This document shows, in pieces, positions 27,276-36,362 of a stretch of 64,000 nucleotides of DNA. Source of the DNA: DASRAJ01 sp035638255 (GTDB taxonomy: Bacteria; Bacteroidota; Bacteroidia; Chitinophagales; UBA10324); the NCBI GenBank assembly GCA_035638255.1, contig DASRAJ010000122.1, forward strand, positions 1 through 64,000, read 5' to 3'. Below the pieces are notes generated by a model. That model was not told where the DNA came from, searched no databases, and saw only the letters and a program-made list of their open reading frames with translations. Within the stretch, counting starts at the first letter, position 1, and every line of letters starts with the position of its first letter. The position numbers and the translations under genes are program-made.

Positions 27276-30200
27276 ATGAAAAATATTTCCGCCCTCACAA
27301 CCATTCTTTTATTTGCCATTTCTGCATACTCACAAGACGTCCTCACGGGCTCAAGAGCAAATGCCATAGCACCCGGCAGCGAGATGGTCCGCATGAGCCG
27401 CTTCTCGGACATCCCTGACTTTGTCCGCTTCCGCAGTGGCAGAGAAATCACACAGCAACAGGTAGTGCCGTATCTGCAACAGCATTTTCAGATGAGCACG
27501 GCCATGGCCTTCTCACTGCTAAGTGCTACGCCCGATCAAATCGGTCTCACACACTATCGCTACCAGCAAACGTTCAACGGCATTCCGTTGCAGGGCACCA
27601 TGTACATCGTGCACGTGAGAAATGGAAAAGTGGTTTCAATGAACGGGATGATTTTTTCTTCCATCACTTCAGCCACTGCCTCCCTTTCTGAAACCGATGC
27701 TCTGCAGAATGCGTTGCACTATGTGAATGCATCCCTTTATCGCTGGCAGATTCCCGGGGAAGAATCGCTTTTGCAAATGATGACGAAAAATCCGGAAGCA
27801 ACCTGGTATCCGAAAGGCGAATTGACTTATGCTCCCGATGCCGGAGCGTATTCAGCCGGAACGTATAAGCTGACGTATCGCTTCGATGTGTATGCCCTGG
27901 AACCCTTGTCACGTCAATACATTTTTGTAGATGCACAAAATGGAAAAGTTGTTTACACAAAAAACCGGATTCAGGACAACAATCCCGTGGAAGGTACTGC
28001 ACACACGGGGTACAGCGGAATCAAAACGATCATAGCAGACGGTGAGGCCGCAAACAAATTTTACCTGCGTGATTCCCTTCGCGGAAATGGTGTGATCACC
28101 CTGGACATGAATAACAGTTATTACAACAACGGCGCCGTTAATTTTCAGGATGCTGATAACAACTGGAACAACATAAATGCAGACCTGGATCAATATGCAA
28201 CTGACTCTCACTATGGCATGGAGAAGACCTATGACCTTTATGATTCTGTTTACAACCGCAATTCAATTGACGATAATGGATTCGAGTTGTTTGGATACGT
28301 GCATTACGGCAACAACTATTTCAATGCTTTTTGGGATGGGCAGGAGATGACCTTTGGCGATGGGTATGGCTCACCGCTTACCACTCTTGATATAACAGGG
28401 CATGAAATAACTCACGGCCTCACTGAGTTTACCTGCAACCTCGATTACACCGATGAGCCCGGTGGGTTGAATGAATCTTTCAGTGATATCGCCGGCGAAA
28501 TGGTTGAGAGGATGGGGAAGGGGGTGAACGATTGGATGGTAGGTGCAGAACTCGGATATGCATTCCGGTACTTTTCTGATCCCTCGGCGGATGGAATTAG
28601 TGCTTCTTCTTATGGTGATGCTTACTGGAACTACTTTAACGATCCTCACTTCTGGAGCGGACCGCAGAATCATTGGTTCTACATTTTATCGGTAGGTGAT
28701 ACAGGCATAAATTCTTTGGGAGTGTCATACAGTGTTGCAGGCATCGGGATGGATGAAGCGCATGCAATCACCTTCCGCAGTCAAACTGTTTATCTTTTTC
28801 CATCAGCACAGTACGCTGACGCGCGCTTCTACGCTATTCAATCTGCTATCGATTTGTATGGCGCCTGTACGCAGGAAGTTATTTCATGTACCGATGCATG
28901 GCACGCGATAGGAGTGGGGAATGTATTTGACGCAACCGTGATCGCTGATTTTACAGCATCAGCGACTACATTGTGCTCACTAAATGATACTATTTACTTC
29001 AACAATCTTAGCACCAATGGCGGAAGCTTCCTATGGAACTTTGGTGACGGTACCAGCAGTAATGATATGAATCCGGCTCACCTTTATTCTTCAGAGGGAA
29101 CCTACAATGTTTCTTTGTATGCGGATGGCGGAAATTGTGGGACTGATAGCTTAGAGCAACTGAATTTTATTACCATCGCTCTTCCGGCTGCTCCAACAGC
29201 TTCTAATACCACAACTTGTCAAAATTCACCAGCCATGCTTACCGGCTCAGCCAACGGAACGATCACCTGGTATGATGTACCTTCAGGAGGAGCACCTCTC
29301 GGTACAGGCAGTCCATTCTACACCGCTCCTTTAGTTGCAAACACAACCTTCTACGCAGAGAATGATGAGATATCGCCGGTTCAGACAGCAGGTGCACTCA
29401 ACAATAACTTTGGTACCGGCAGTTATGCTACGTTTACCAATCCTCGCTATTGCATCTTCGATGCATACACTGATTTTACACTTAAGACTGTGACGGTGTA
29501 TTCTGACCAGAGCGGAGTTCGCACCATCGAATTGCTTGATAATGCAGGTAATCTTATTAACTCTTCTACACAGAACATTGGTAACGGCACCGTGACCGTA
29601 ACACTAAATTTTCCGATTACTTCAGGTAGCGGTTATTGGCTTGGGTTACAGGATGGATCATTGAATCATTTGTATCGCAACCAAACAGGAGCGAATTTTC
29701 CTTACACACTTTCAGGGATGCTTTCAATAACAGGCAATGATATTCCTGATCAGGAACATTATTATTATTTCTACAACTGGAAAGTCCAGAAAGGTGCATG
29801 TACGAGCAGTCGCGTGCCGGCCGAGGTAACGGTTTTGCCCACACCTACAGCAATGTTTACTTACGCCATGAACGGTCATCAGGCTACGTTCACTAATAAC
29901 AGTGTGGGTGGTGCTACATCTTATGAATGGATATTTGGTGACGGAAGCACATCCTTGCAAACTGATCCGGTACATCAATATCCTTATGACGGTAATTTTA
30001 ATGTTCTCCTGGTTGCCTGCACAGGAAATTGCTGCGATACCATTTCGCAGGTAGTTTCCGTATTGACAGGAATTCCGGGAGTAAATTCTGCAAATGCCAT
30101 TTTTGTTTCTCCCAATCCCTTTGAGAATTATTTGCAGTTGAATTATTCTGCTTCGAATGCGTCGGTAGTTAAAGTTGAACTCACGGATGTGCTTGGACGA

Positions 30201-30344
30201 GTATTGCTATCAGAAGTGAAAAATTTCTCACCGGGAAACCAGGAGATGGAAATGAATACCAGTCAGCTCCCAGCCGGAATTTATTTCATTCACACAGAAC
30301 AGGACGGAGAGTCAAAAACGCTTAAAGTAGTGAAGCAGCGGTAA
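27276..30344 (+). CDS. M4 (thermolysin-like) metalloprotease with PKD domains and T9SS sorting domain
   Basis: A 1022-residue secreted zinc protease. Order: signal peptide (to SAYSQ), FTP/PepSY-type propeptide (about 40-230), and the M4 catalytic domain (about 240-550) with zinc ligands His376 and His380 in HEITH, catalytic Glu377 and third ligand Glu400 in GGLNESFSD. C-terminal modules follow: PKD (SFLWNFGDGTSS), an Ig-like bacterial domain (ITWYDVPSGGAPLG), a jelly-roll-like segment, a second PKD (YEWIFGDGSTS) and a T9SS sorting domain (VSPNPFENYLQLNY to LKVVKQR). It would degrade extracellular proteins for nutrition and be kept inactive by its propeptide until secreted. Confidence 0.93.
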   Translation: MKNISALTTILLFAISAYSQDVLTGSRANAIAPGSEMVRMSRFSDIPDFVRFRSGREITQQQVVPYLQQHFQMSTAMAFSLLSATPDQIGLTHYRYQQTFNGIPLQGTMYIVHVRNGKVVSMNGMIFSSITSATASLSETDALQNALHYVNASLYRWQIPGEESLLQMMTKNPEATWYPKGELTYAPDAGAYSAGTYKLTYRFDVYALEPLSRQYIFVDAQNGKVVYTKNRIQDNNPVEGTAHTGYSGIKTIIADGEAANKFYLRDSLRGNGVITLDMNNSYYNNGAVNFQDADNNWNNINADLDQYATDSHYGMEKTYDLYDSVYNRNSIDDNGFELFGYVHYGNNYFNAFWDGQEMTFGDGYGSPLTTLDITGHEITHGLTEFTCNLDYTDEPGGLNESFSDIAGEMVERMGKGVNDWMVGAELGYAFRYFSDPSADGISASSYGDAYWNYFNDPHFWSGPQNHWFYILSVGDTGINSLGVSYSVAGIGMDEAHAITFRSQTVYLFPSAQYADARFYAIQSAIDLYGACTQEVISCTDAWHAIGVGNVFDATVIADFTASATTLCSLNDTIYFNNLSTNGGSFLWNFGDGTSSNDMNPAHLYSSEGTYNVSLYADGGNCGTDSLEQLNFITIALPAAPTASNTTTCQNSPAMLTGSANGTITWYDVPSGGAPLGTGSPFYTAPLVANTTFYAENDEISPVQTAGALNNNFGTGSYATFTNPRYCIFDAYTDFTLKTVTVYSDQSGVRTIELLDNAGNLINSSTQNIGNGTVTVTLNFPITSGSGYWLGLQDGSLNHLYRNQTGANFPYTLSGMLSITGNDIPDQEHYYYFYNWKVQKGACTSSRVPAEVTVLPTPTAMFTYAMNGHQATFTNNSVGGATSYEWIFGDGSTSLQTDPVHQYPYDGNFNVLLVACTGNCCDTISQVVSVLTGIPGVNSANAIFVSPNPFENYLQLNYSASNASVVKVELTDVLGRVLLSEVKNFSPGNQEMEMNTSQLPAGIYFIHTEQDGESKTLKVVKQR

Positions 30345-30560
30345 TGGTGAACGTGAATGGTGAATGTGTGAATGGTGAATCGTTATCGAGTGGTATTAGG
30401 TCAATCGTGTATCGTGTATCGTTTTCTTAGCCTACGGCTTTCCTTAATGAATCGTCACTTGTCTTCGCAAAGTCCTGTGTAAATAGTTATCGAGTCGTAT
30501 TACGTGAATTGTATCGTTTTTTTTTGCCAACTGCTAATTGCTAACTGCTAACCGCATACT
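30345..30560. repeat. Simple repeat region (GTGAATG / ATCGTGTATCGT / AACTGCTA)
   Basis: Between the protease and bamD the DNA is composed of short imperfect repeats: GTGAATGGTGAA copies, ATCGTGTATCGTGTATCG, and AACTGCTAATTGCTAACTGCTAA. No ORF of merit. It separates the T9SS cargo gene from the housekeeping run. Confidence 0.7.
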
Positions 30561-30594
30561 TCCCCACCCCCAGATTCGTTTCCCTACGATGCCA

Positions 30595-30602
30595 TATCTT
30601 CG
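30595..30602 (+). promoter_or_regulatory. Putative -7 element of bamD (TATCTTCG)
   Basis: TATCTTCG matches TAnnTTTG at seven of eight positions and ends only 7 nt before the ATG at 30610, so the transcript would be nearly leaderless. The identical octamer precedes recN at 34580. Confidence 0.4.
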
Positions 30603-30609
30603 CGCCCCA

Positions 30610-31425
30610 ATGAAAATGCTCCGGCAATTTCTTCTTCTCACAATTCTTTTTTCCACCGTTTCTATCACTTCGTGCAGTGAATACGCCATGGTGGTAAAGA
30701 GTGACGACTATTACCTCAAGTTCGCCAAGGCCAAGGAATATTATCTCGACAAAAAATACTACCAGGCCCTTCCGCTCTTTGAAGAACTCATCAGCTTCTT
30801 CAAAGGCACCAACCTCATGCAGGATATTCTTTACTACTATTCATACTGCCACTATCAAACAGGCGAGTATCTCGTAGCGGCCTATCATTTCAAAAACTAC
30901 GCGAGCACATATCCATCAGATCCGCGCGCTGAAGAATGTTTATTCATGAGTGCGAAGTGTTATTTCGACGTTTCACCCAGCTATATGCTGGAGCAGAGTT
31001 ATACAGAACAATGCATGGAATCCATTCAGCTCTTCGTCAATACCTATCCTGACAGTAAGTTTGTTGCTGATGCTAACAAGATGTTCGATGCCTGCAGGCA
31101 GAAGATGGAAGAGAAAGCTTTCTACAGTGCTGATCTTTATTTCAGAATGGAGAAGTACAATGCTGCTGCTGTCGCTTTCGATAACATGCAGCGTGACTAC
31201 CCTGAAAGTAAGGATGCCGAACTCGCCATGTTTATGCAACTTAAATCGGATTATCTTTACGCCGTCAAAAGTATTCCGGGCAAGCAACCGGAGCGTTATC
31301 GGACTACTATCACAGCCTATCAAACTTTTACCTCGCGGTACAGCAACAGTAAATATCTTGATGAAGCAAAAACCATTTACGAAGCATCTTTAAAGAACCT
31401 TAGTAAAATCAAAACGAATGACTAA
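30610..31425 (+). CDS. bamD: Outer membrane protein assembly factor BamD
   Basis: A 271-residue lipoprotein with lipobox SITSC near residue 18, followed by TPR-like helices (YYLKFAKAKEYYLDKKYYQALPLFEEL, YYYSYCHYQTGEYLVAAYHFKNY) characteristic of BamD/YfiO. It is anchored in the inner leaflet of the outer membrane and works with BamA to insert beta-barrel proteins. Start chosen at ATG 30610, which gives a clean lipoprotein signal peptide; the frame is open further upstream through repeat DNA. It overlaps rpoZ by 8 nt, a conserved arrangement in Bacteroidota. Confidence 0.92.
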   Translation: MKMLRQFLLLTILFSTVSITSCSEYAMVVKSDDYYLKFAKAKEYYLDKKYYQALPLFEELISFFKGTNLMQDILYYYSYCHYQTGEYLVAAYHFKNYASTYPSDPRAEECLFMSAKCYFDVSPSYMLEQSYTEQCMESIQLFVNTYPDSKFVADANKMFDACRQKMEEKAFYSADLYFRMEKYNAAAVAFDNMQRDYPESKDAELAMFMQLKSDYLYAVKSIPGKQPERYRTTITAYQTFTSRYSNSKYLDEAKTIYEASLKNLSKIKTND

Positions 31426-31759
31426 AAATAAAAACAACGGCAACATTTCGCCCGTGCTTGAAACGCACAACCTCGCTGACTTGCAGTCGAAAGCCGGCAA
31501 CCTGTACGAAGCGATTGCAGTGATTGCCAAGCGCGCTAACCAAATTTCTTCTACTATCAGGGAAGAATTGCACGGCAAGCTTGAGGAGTTTGCCACCACG
31601 TCAGATAACCTCGAAGAAATTCACGAGAACCGGGAGCAGATAGAAATTTCGAAAGCGTATGAGCGGCTTCCGAACCCCTCCATCCAGGCCACAGAGGAAT
31701 TCCTCGAAGGGAAAATCTATTTCCGCAATCCCGCTAAAGAGCCCCTGACGGAGGAATAA
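31418..31759 (+). CDS. rpoZ: RNA polymerase omega-like subunit (Rpb6/RpoZ family)
   Basis: A 113-residue protein of the Bacteroidota RpoZ-type group, recognisable by the helix AGNLYEAIAVIAKRANQIS, which corresponds to the conserved omega helix that clamps the beta-prime C-terminus, and by its position between bamD and coaBC. It is longer than the proteobacterial omega subunit because of a C-terminal extension (about residues 60-113). It should assist RNA polymerase assembly. Translational coupling with bamD is suggested by the 8-nt overlap. Confidence 0.88.
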   Translation: MTKNKNNGNISPVLETHNLADLQSKAGNLYEAIAVIAKRANQISSTIREELHGKLEEFATTSDNLEEIHENREQIEISKAYERLPNPSIQATEEFLEGKIYFRNPAKEPLTEE

Positions 31760-31778
31760 ATTTTTTTGTAAGAAAGAA

Positions 31779-31815
31779 AATGCAGCGCAGGAGCCTACTC
31801 TTGCGCTGTTGCATT
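31779..31815 (+). terminator. Candidate hairpin terminator after rpoZ
   Basis: AATGCAGCGCA (31779-31789) pairs with TGCGCTG..CATT (31802-31815) with a three-base bulge, then TAAAAAATTT. It is placed 19 nt after the rpoZ stop. The bulge and weak T-run make it only a fair candidate. The following 31860-31945 stretch is TTTCTAA/TTTCAAA simple repeat. Confidence 0.4.
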
Positions 31816-31953
31816 TAAAAAATTTCGAATTTCCGGGTCGAATCGGAACGGGTCGGGTTTCGGGTGTTTCCTTGATTTCTTACATCTAATTTCAAATTTC
31901 AAATTTCTAACTTCTATCTTCTAACTTCCAGTTTCTCCTTAACTTCACCTCCG

Positions 31954-33186
31954 ATGAGTGCTCTTTCAGGAAAGAAAATTTTGCTGGGTGTAACCGGAAG
32001 CATTGCAGCTTACAAAAGCGCCTTGCTCATTCGCTTATTGGTGAAAGAAGGTGCCGAAGTAAAAGTGCTGATGACAAAATCTGCAATGGATTTCATTACG
32101 CCATTAACGCTTTCCACGCTCTCTAAAAATAAGGTGCTGAGTGATCTGGTGGATGATAAGGAAACGCTCTGGAACAACCACGTTGAGCTTGGGTTGTGGG
32201 CCGATGTAATGATTGTGGCACCTGCATCCGCTAATACCATAGCAAAGTTCGCTCATGGAATATGTGATAATATTCTCTCTGCCGTGTATCTCTCCGCGCG
32301 CTGCCCGGTTTGCGTTGCGCCGGCTATGGATGAAGACATGTGGAAGCACACCGCAACGCAACAAAATATTTCTGCTCTTCAGTTATTCGGCAATCATATC
32401 ATTCAGGTCGAGAGTGGTGAACTTGCAAGTGGTCTGACAGGAGAGGGAAGAATGGCAGAGCCGGAAACCATTCTTGCGTTCATCAAAAATCTTGTTGAAA
32501 AAAAAACCTCATCACAAAAAAAAAGATTGAAAGGAAAAAAAGCAGTAGTGACCGCGGGTCCAACACATGAAGCGATTGACCCCGTTCGTTTCATTGGGAA
32601 TCATTCTTCCGGGAAAATGGGAATCGCGATAGCAGAAAAATTGGCTGATGAAGGCGCTGACGTGCAATTGGTTCTCGGCCCCTCTTCACTCGCGCCGAAG
32701 CATGCTTCCATAAAAACTACGGCGGTCACGTCAGCAAATGAAATGTTTGCAGCCACGATGAAGTCATTTAAGAAAGCGGACATCGCCGTGATGTCTGCTG
32801 CGGTGGCCGATTATACTCCTGAAAATTTTTCTTTGGAAAAAATCAAAAAGCACAATGGTAAAACGCTGAATCTACCGCTGAAACAAACCCCCGATATTTT
32901 AAAGGCATTGGGGAAGAAAAAACACAACGGGCAAATTCTTGTTGGCTTTGCACTTGAAACAAATGATGAGATGAAGCATGCAAAAGAAAAACTCCGCAAG
33001 AAGAACCTGGATTTCATTGTACTGAATTCACTCAACGATGAAGGAGCAGGATTTCAGCACGACACCAATCGAATCACCATCATTGACCGCAAAAAAAAGA
33101 TTTACCCTTTTGAATTGAAATCAAAGCAAGATGTTGCTAAGGATATCGTTGAGTTCATTGTTAAGAAAATAGAGGACAGAAGGTAG
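31954..33186 (+). CDS. coaBC: Bifunctional phosphopantothenoylcysteine decarboxylase / phosphopantothenate-cysteine ligase
   Basis: A 410-residue enzyme for two steps of coenzyme A synthesis. The N-terminal flavoprotein CoaC half (about 1-180) has His76 in NNHVELG, the PASANT motif at 90-95 and the substrate-binding CVAPAMDEDMW loop with Asp in place of the usual Asn, as I recall is common in Bacteroidota. The C-terminal CoaB half (about 188-410) has the GPTHEAIDPVRFIGNHSSGKMG nucleotide site region and the AVADYTP motif. The CoaC half makes 4'-phosphopantetheine from the CoaB product. Cytosolic. Confidence 0.95.
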   Translation: MSALSGKKILLGVTGSIAAYKSALLIRLLVKEGAEVKVLMTKSAMDFITPLTLSTLSKNKVLSDLVDDKETLWNNHVELGLWADVMIVAPASANTIAKFAHGICDNILSAVYLSARCPVCVAPAMDEDMWKHTATQQNISALQLFGNHIIQVESGELASGLTGEGRMAEPETILAFIKNLVEKKTSSQKKRLKGKKAVVTAGPTHEAIDPVRFIGNHSSGKMGIAIAEKLADEGADVQLVLGPSSLAPKHASIKTTAVTSANEMFAATMKSFKKADIAVMSAAVADYTPENFSLEKIKKHNGKTLNLPLKQTPDILKALGKKKHNGQILVGFALETNDEMKHAKEKLRKKNLDFIVLNSLNDEGAGFQHDTNRITIIDRKKKIYPFELKSKQDVAKDIVEFIVKKIEDRR

Positions 33187-33210
33187 AGGTTAGAAGATAG
33201 AAGTTAGAAA

Positions 33211-33420
33211 TGGAAATTAGAAATTAAAAAATTGGCAATACTAAATCAGCAGCAGTAGATTAAGATAACCGAATCCCAATAACCAAATAACCCAATGTCC
33301 ACTCCGATAGAAAATGGAAATTAGAAATTAGAAAATTGGCAATACTAAATCAGCAGCAGAAGATTCAGATTACCGAATAACCCAATAACCCAATAACCCA
33401 ATAACCCCAATATCCACCCG
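33211..33420. repeat. Direct duplication of a 100-bp repeat unit plus CCCAATAA array
   Basis: Two similar copies, beginning at 33211 and 33315 (104 bp apart), share TGGAAATTAGAAATTA, AATTGGCAATACTAAATCAG and a tail of ACCGAAT/AACCCAAT units. The second tail extends into a clean array of about four CCCAATAA(CC) units directly before the DUF4835 start. Together they fill the coaBC-DUF4835 gap. Confidence 0.8.
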
Positions 33421-33422
33421 CT

Positions 33423-34331
33423 ATGAAATCACTCTTGATTTTTCTCACCCTCTCTCTCACCTTCGCTCTCACCATTCACGCGCAGGAGTTAAACTGCCAG
33501 GTGAACGTGATTGCTCCGAATCTTCAAACTACAGATCCAAAAGTGTTTGAAACGCTGAAGCAGGCCATCTATGAATTTATGAACAACCGCAAATGGTCAA
33601 ATGACAGTTACAAACCAGAAGAGAAAATCGAGTGTAGCATGCTCATCAGCATCACGCAGGAAATTTCATCGGACAAATTTGGTGCGCAGATCACCGTGCA
33701 GAGCAATCGCCCTGTGTTCAACTCTTCATATAACTCGCCGATGCTGTACATGGCTGACAAAGATTTTCAGTTTCAATATGCGCAATATCAGCCGCTCGAG
33801 TACACTGACAATCAGTTTACTTCCAATCTCACTTCTGTGCTGGCGTACTATGCCTATTTAATTATCGGTTATGACTACGATAGCTTTTCACCAAAGGGAG
33901 GGATGCCGTACTTTCAAAAAGCAAACTCGATTGTAACGTCTGCACAAAGCAATAATAATGCTGGACCGGGATGGAAATCGTATGAGAGCATCCGCAATCG
34001 TTACTGGATCATTAACAACCTCACGAATTCCAAGCTTGATTATATTCATACTGCCATCTACAAATATCACCACGAAGGTTTGGATAAGATGTATGAGAGC
34101 AGTGATGACGCACGCAAGCCCATCAGTGCTGCGCTGCAGTTGCTGATGAAGCTGAAAGACGATGCTCCCAACGCCATGTTCACGCAGGTATTTTTCCAAA
34201 CGAAGGGCGATGAAATGGTGAACATTTATTCGAAGGCAACCCCGCAGGAAAAAACATCTGCCGTGCAAATCCTCTCCGCACTCGATGCTTCCAACACCGC
34301 CAAGTATCAGCAGATACTGAAGAGCAATTGA
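33423..34331 (+). CDS. DUF4835 family protein (PorD-like)
   Basis: A 302-residue exported protein with a signal peptide ending IHAQE and a DUF4835 body (LNCQVNVIAPNLQTTDP at the start, a conserved NRPVFNSSYNSP block and a C-terminal helical part). From memory of the family, DUF4835 proteins have been named PorD and linked to type IX secretion, and the place between coaBC and recN is conserved in Bacteroidota. That role would fit the many T9SS cargo proteins here, but the sequence itself shows no mechanism. The start is unambiguous. Confidence 0.85.
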   Translation: MKSLLIFLTLSLTFALTIHAQELNCQVNVIAPNLQTTDPKVFETLKQAIYEFMNNRKWSNDSYKPEEKIECSMLISITQEISSDKFGAQITVQSNRPVFNSSYNSPMLYMADKDFQFQYAQYQPLEYTDNQFTSNLTSVLAYYAYLIIGYDYDSFSPKGGMPYFQKANSIVTSAQSNNNAGPGWKSYESIRNRYWIINNLTNSKLDYIHTAIYKYHHEGLDKMYESSDDARKPISAALQLLMKLKDDAPNAMFTQVFFQTKGDEMVNIYSKATPQEKTSAVQILSALDASNTAKYQQILKSN

Positions 34332-34344
34332 GGATGTGAGAATT

Positions 34345-34434
34345 GTGGACGTAAGACTCGTGGACGTAAGACTCGTGGACATAAGACTCGTGGACTTGAG
34401 ACTCGTGGACTTGAGACTCGTGGATACGAGGCTT
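34345..34434. repeat. 15-bp tandem repeat, six units
   Basis: Six head-to-tail copies of GTGGACGTAAGACTC with small substitutions (GTGGACATAAGACTC, GTGGACTTGAGACTC) fill 34345-34434 between the DUF4835 gene and recN. The last copy is degenerate. No start codon makes a protein of it. Confidence 0.9.
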
Positions 34435-34449
34435 GTGAATGTAAAAGAG

Positions 34450-34565
34450 CTATCCCCAATATCCCAATAACCAATTTCCAATTTCCAACACCCCAACACC
34501 CCAACATCAATATCCCCATTACCCCAATACCCAATTTCCAATTTCCAATTTCCAATAACAAATAA
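34450..34565. repeat. CCAATTTCCAATTTCC / ACCCCAACA simple repeat
   Basis: Consecutive AATTTCC heptamers and CCCCAACA units directly precede the recN promoter region. This is the pyrimidine-strand form of the AAATTGG repeats found elsewhere in the window. Confidence 0.8.
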
Positions 34566-34579
34566 CCTGATGAACCAAT

Positions 34580-34587
34580 TATCTTCG
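34580..34587 (+). promoter_or_regulatory. Putative -7 element of recN (TATCTTCG)
   Basis: Identical to the bamD element. It ends 4 nt before the GTG start codon of recN, which would give a transcript with at most a few leader nucleotides. Confidence 0.35.
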
Positions 34588-34591
34588 CTTC

Positions 34592-36250
34592 GTGCTGCGC
34601 AAACTCTCCATACAGAATTACGCCATCATCGAGGAGCTTGAATTGAGTTTCTCTGACAAGCTTACAGTCATTACGGGTGAAACTGGTGCCGGAAAATCAA
34701 TTGTGATGGAAGCGCTTTCTCTCGTGCTCGGTGAGCGAGCCGATACGAATGTTCTGTTTGACAAAGCGAAGAAGTGCGTGGTAGAAGCAGAGTTTGACAT
34801 TCATGAGCTGGATCTCAAAACTTTTTTTGAAGAGAATGATCTCGATGCAGAAGATGTGCTGACGCTGCGAAGAGAAATTTCTTCCGCCGGAAAATCACGT
34901 GCGTTCATCAATGACACTCCGGTGAATCTTCCGGTGATGAAATTGTTGGGCGATCACCTCGTGGACATGCATCAGCAGCATGAGTCGCAGGAGATCAGCA
35001 CCTCGCAATTTCAACTCGCGCTGCTCGACTCCTTATCATCACAAGAGCGGCCGGTGAAAGATTTCCGAAACCAGTTTCAGAAGTATCAGCAAAATGTTTT
35101 GCGCTGGCAGCAACTGAATGATGAGCATGAGCGGGAGACGCAGGAATTGGATTATCTCAACTTCCAGCTTAACGAACTTTCAAATGCTGATCTGAAGTTT
35201 GGTGAACAGTACATGCTGGAACAGGAGCAACAGCAGCTCCAACACGCAGAAGAAATCTTACGGGTATTTGCAATGGCATACAACCAGTTGAAGGAATCAG
35301 AAGATGCCCTGATGCAACGATTAGGGGCACTGCTTCATTCGATGAATAGTGTGAAAAGGTTTCTTCCCGAATCAGAAGAAGTCTTTCAGCGGGCCGAAAG
35401 TGCGCGCATTGAATTGGACGACATCGCCTCCGAAATAGAAAGTCTTCAGCAAACAATTGCCGCCGATCCCGAGCGGCTGCAGGAAATTCAGCAGCGCCTC
35501 GACCTGATTTTTCGCCTTCAGAAAAAACACAAAGTGAATGATGTTGCTTCATTAATGATGTTAGCACAGGACCTTCGGAAGAAAATAAATTCCATCAGCA
35601 TGCACACGGAAGAGTTGGAAGAATTAGGAGAGAAAAATTCAGAACAGAAAAACAAGCTGATCAAGGCAGCTGAAAAAATTTCTTCTTCCAGGAAAAAACA
35701 AGTTCCGAAAGTGATTCAATCCATCAACACCATGCTGAAGGATGTCGGGATGCCGCATGCACAAATTAAAATTGAGCATGAGACATTGAAAGAAGATGAA
35801 CTCAACGCAAATGGATTGGATCGCTTCCAATTTTTGTTTGCTCCGAACAAGGGAAGCAGCTTCGGGGAAATTAAAAAAATTGCATCAGGCGGAGAACTAT
35901 CGCGATTGATGCTCTGCTTCAAATCGCTCATCGCCTCATCCACATCATTACCCACCCTTATCTTCGATGAAATTGATTCAGGAATTTCCGGAGAGACGGC
36001 TATGAAAGTTTCGCGCATTCTCAAAAAACTTGCTGATGAACACCAGGTGATCTGCATCACACACCTGCCGCAACTCGCTGCAAAGGGAGACACACATTAT
36101 TTTGTGTACAAAGAAATTTCCCGCGGAAAAACCTACACGCACGTGCGAGCACTTAACAAAGAAGAAAAGATCAAGACCATAGCGCAAATGATCGGAGGGG
36201 AGAAAACTACAGCGGCTGCGTTGGAGAGTGCGAAGGAGTTGTTGAATTGA
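34592..36250 (+). CDS. recN: DNA repair protein RecN
   Basis: A 552-residue SMC-like ATPase acting in double-strand break repair. Visible are the N-terminal LRKLSIQNYAIIEELEL strand, Walker A GETGAGKS (about 29-36), a central coiled coil (about 150-370, rich in Glu, Gln and Lys), the ABC signature region ASGGELSRLML and Walker B LPTLIFDEIDSGISG. The start is a GTG; the encoded MLRKLSIQNYA N-terminus matches the family, and no in-frame ATG lies upstream within unique DNA. Alone between repeat arrays. Confidence 0.94.
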   Translation: MLRKLSIQNYAIIEELELSFSDKLTVITGETGAGKSIVMEALSLVLGERADTNVLFDKAKKCVVEAEFDIHELDLKTFFEENDLDAEDVLTLRREISSAGKSRAFINDTPVNLPVMKLLGDHLVDMHQQHESQEISTSQFQLALLDSLSSQERPVKDFRNQFQKYQQNVLRWQQLNDEHERETQELDYLNFQLNELSNADLKFGEQYMLEQEQQQLQHAEEILRVFAMAYNQLKESEDALMQRLGALLHSMNSVKRFLPESEEVFQRAESARIELDDIASEIESLQQTIAADPERLQEIQQRLDLIFRLQKKHKVNDVASLMMLAQDLRKKINSISMHTEELEELGEKNSEQKNKLIKAAEKISSSRKKQVPKVIQSINTMLKDVGMPHAQIKIEHETLKEDELNANGLDRFQFLFAPNKGSSFGEIKKIASGGELSRLMLCFKSLIASSTSLPTLIFDEIDSGISGETAMKVSRILKKLADEHQVICITHLPQLAAKGDTHYFVYKEISRGKTYTHVRALNKEEKIKTIAQMIGGEKTTAAALESAKELLN

Positions 36251-36336
36251 GAACGATATACGATCCACGTAATACGACTCACGACTCACGACTCACGATT
36301 CCACCATTCACGTTTCACATTTCACCTTTCACCCTT

Positions 36337-36344
36337 TACATTTG
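36337..36344 (+). promoter_or_regulatory. Putative -7 element of fabI (TACATTTG)
   Basis: A perfect TAnnTTTG match 18 nt before the fabI ATG at 36363. The DNA before it (36250-36336) is CACGACTCACGA and TTTCACC simple repeat, so no specific -33 box stands out. Confidence 0.45.
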
Positions 36345-36362
36345 CGGCAAACGATTTTACCG

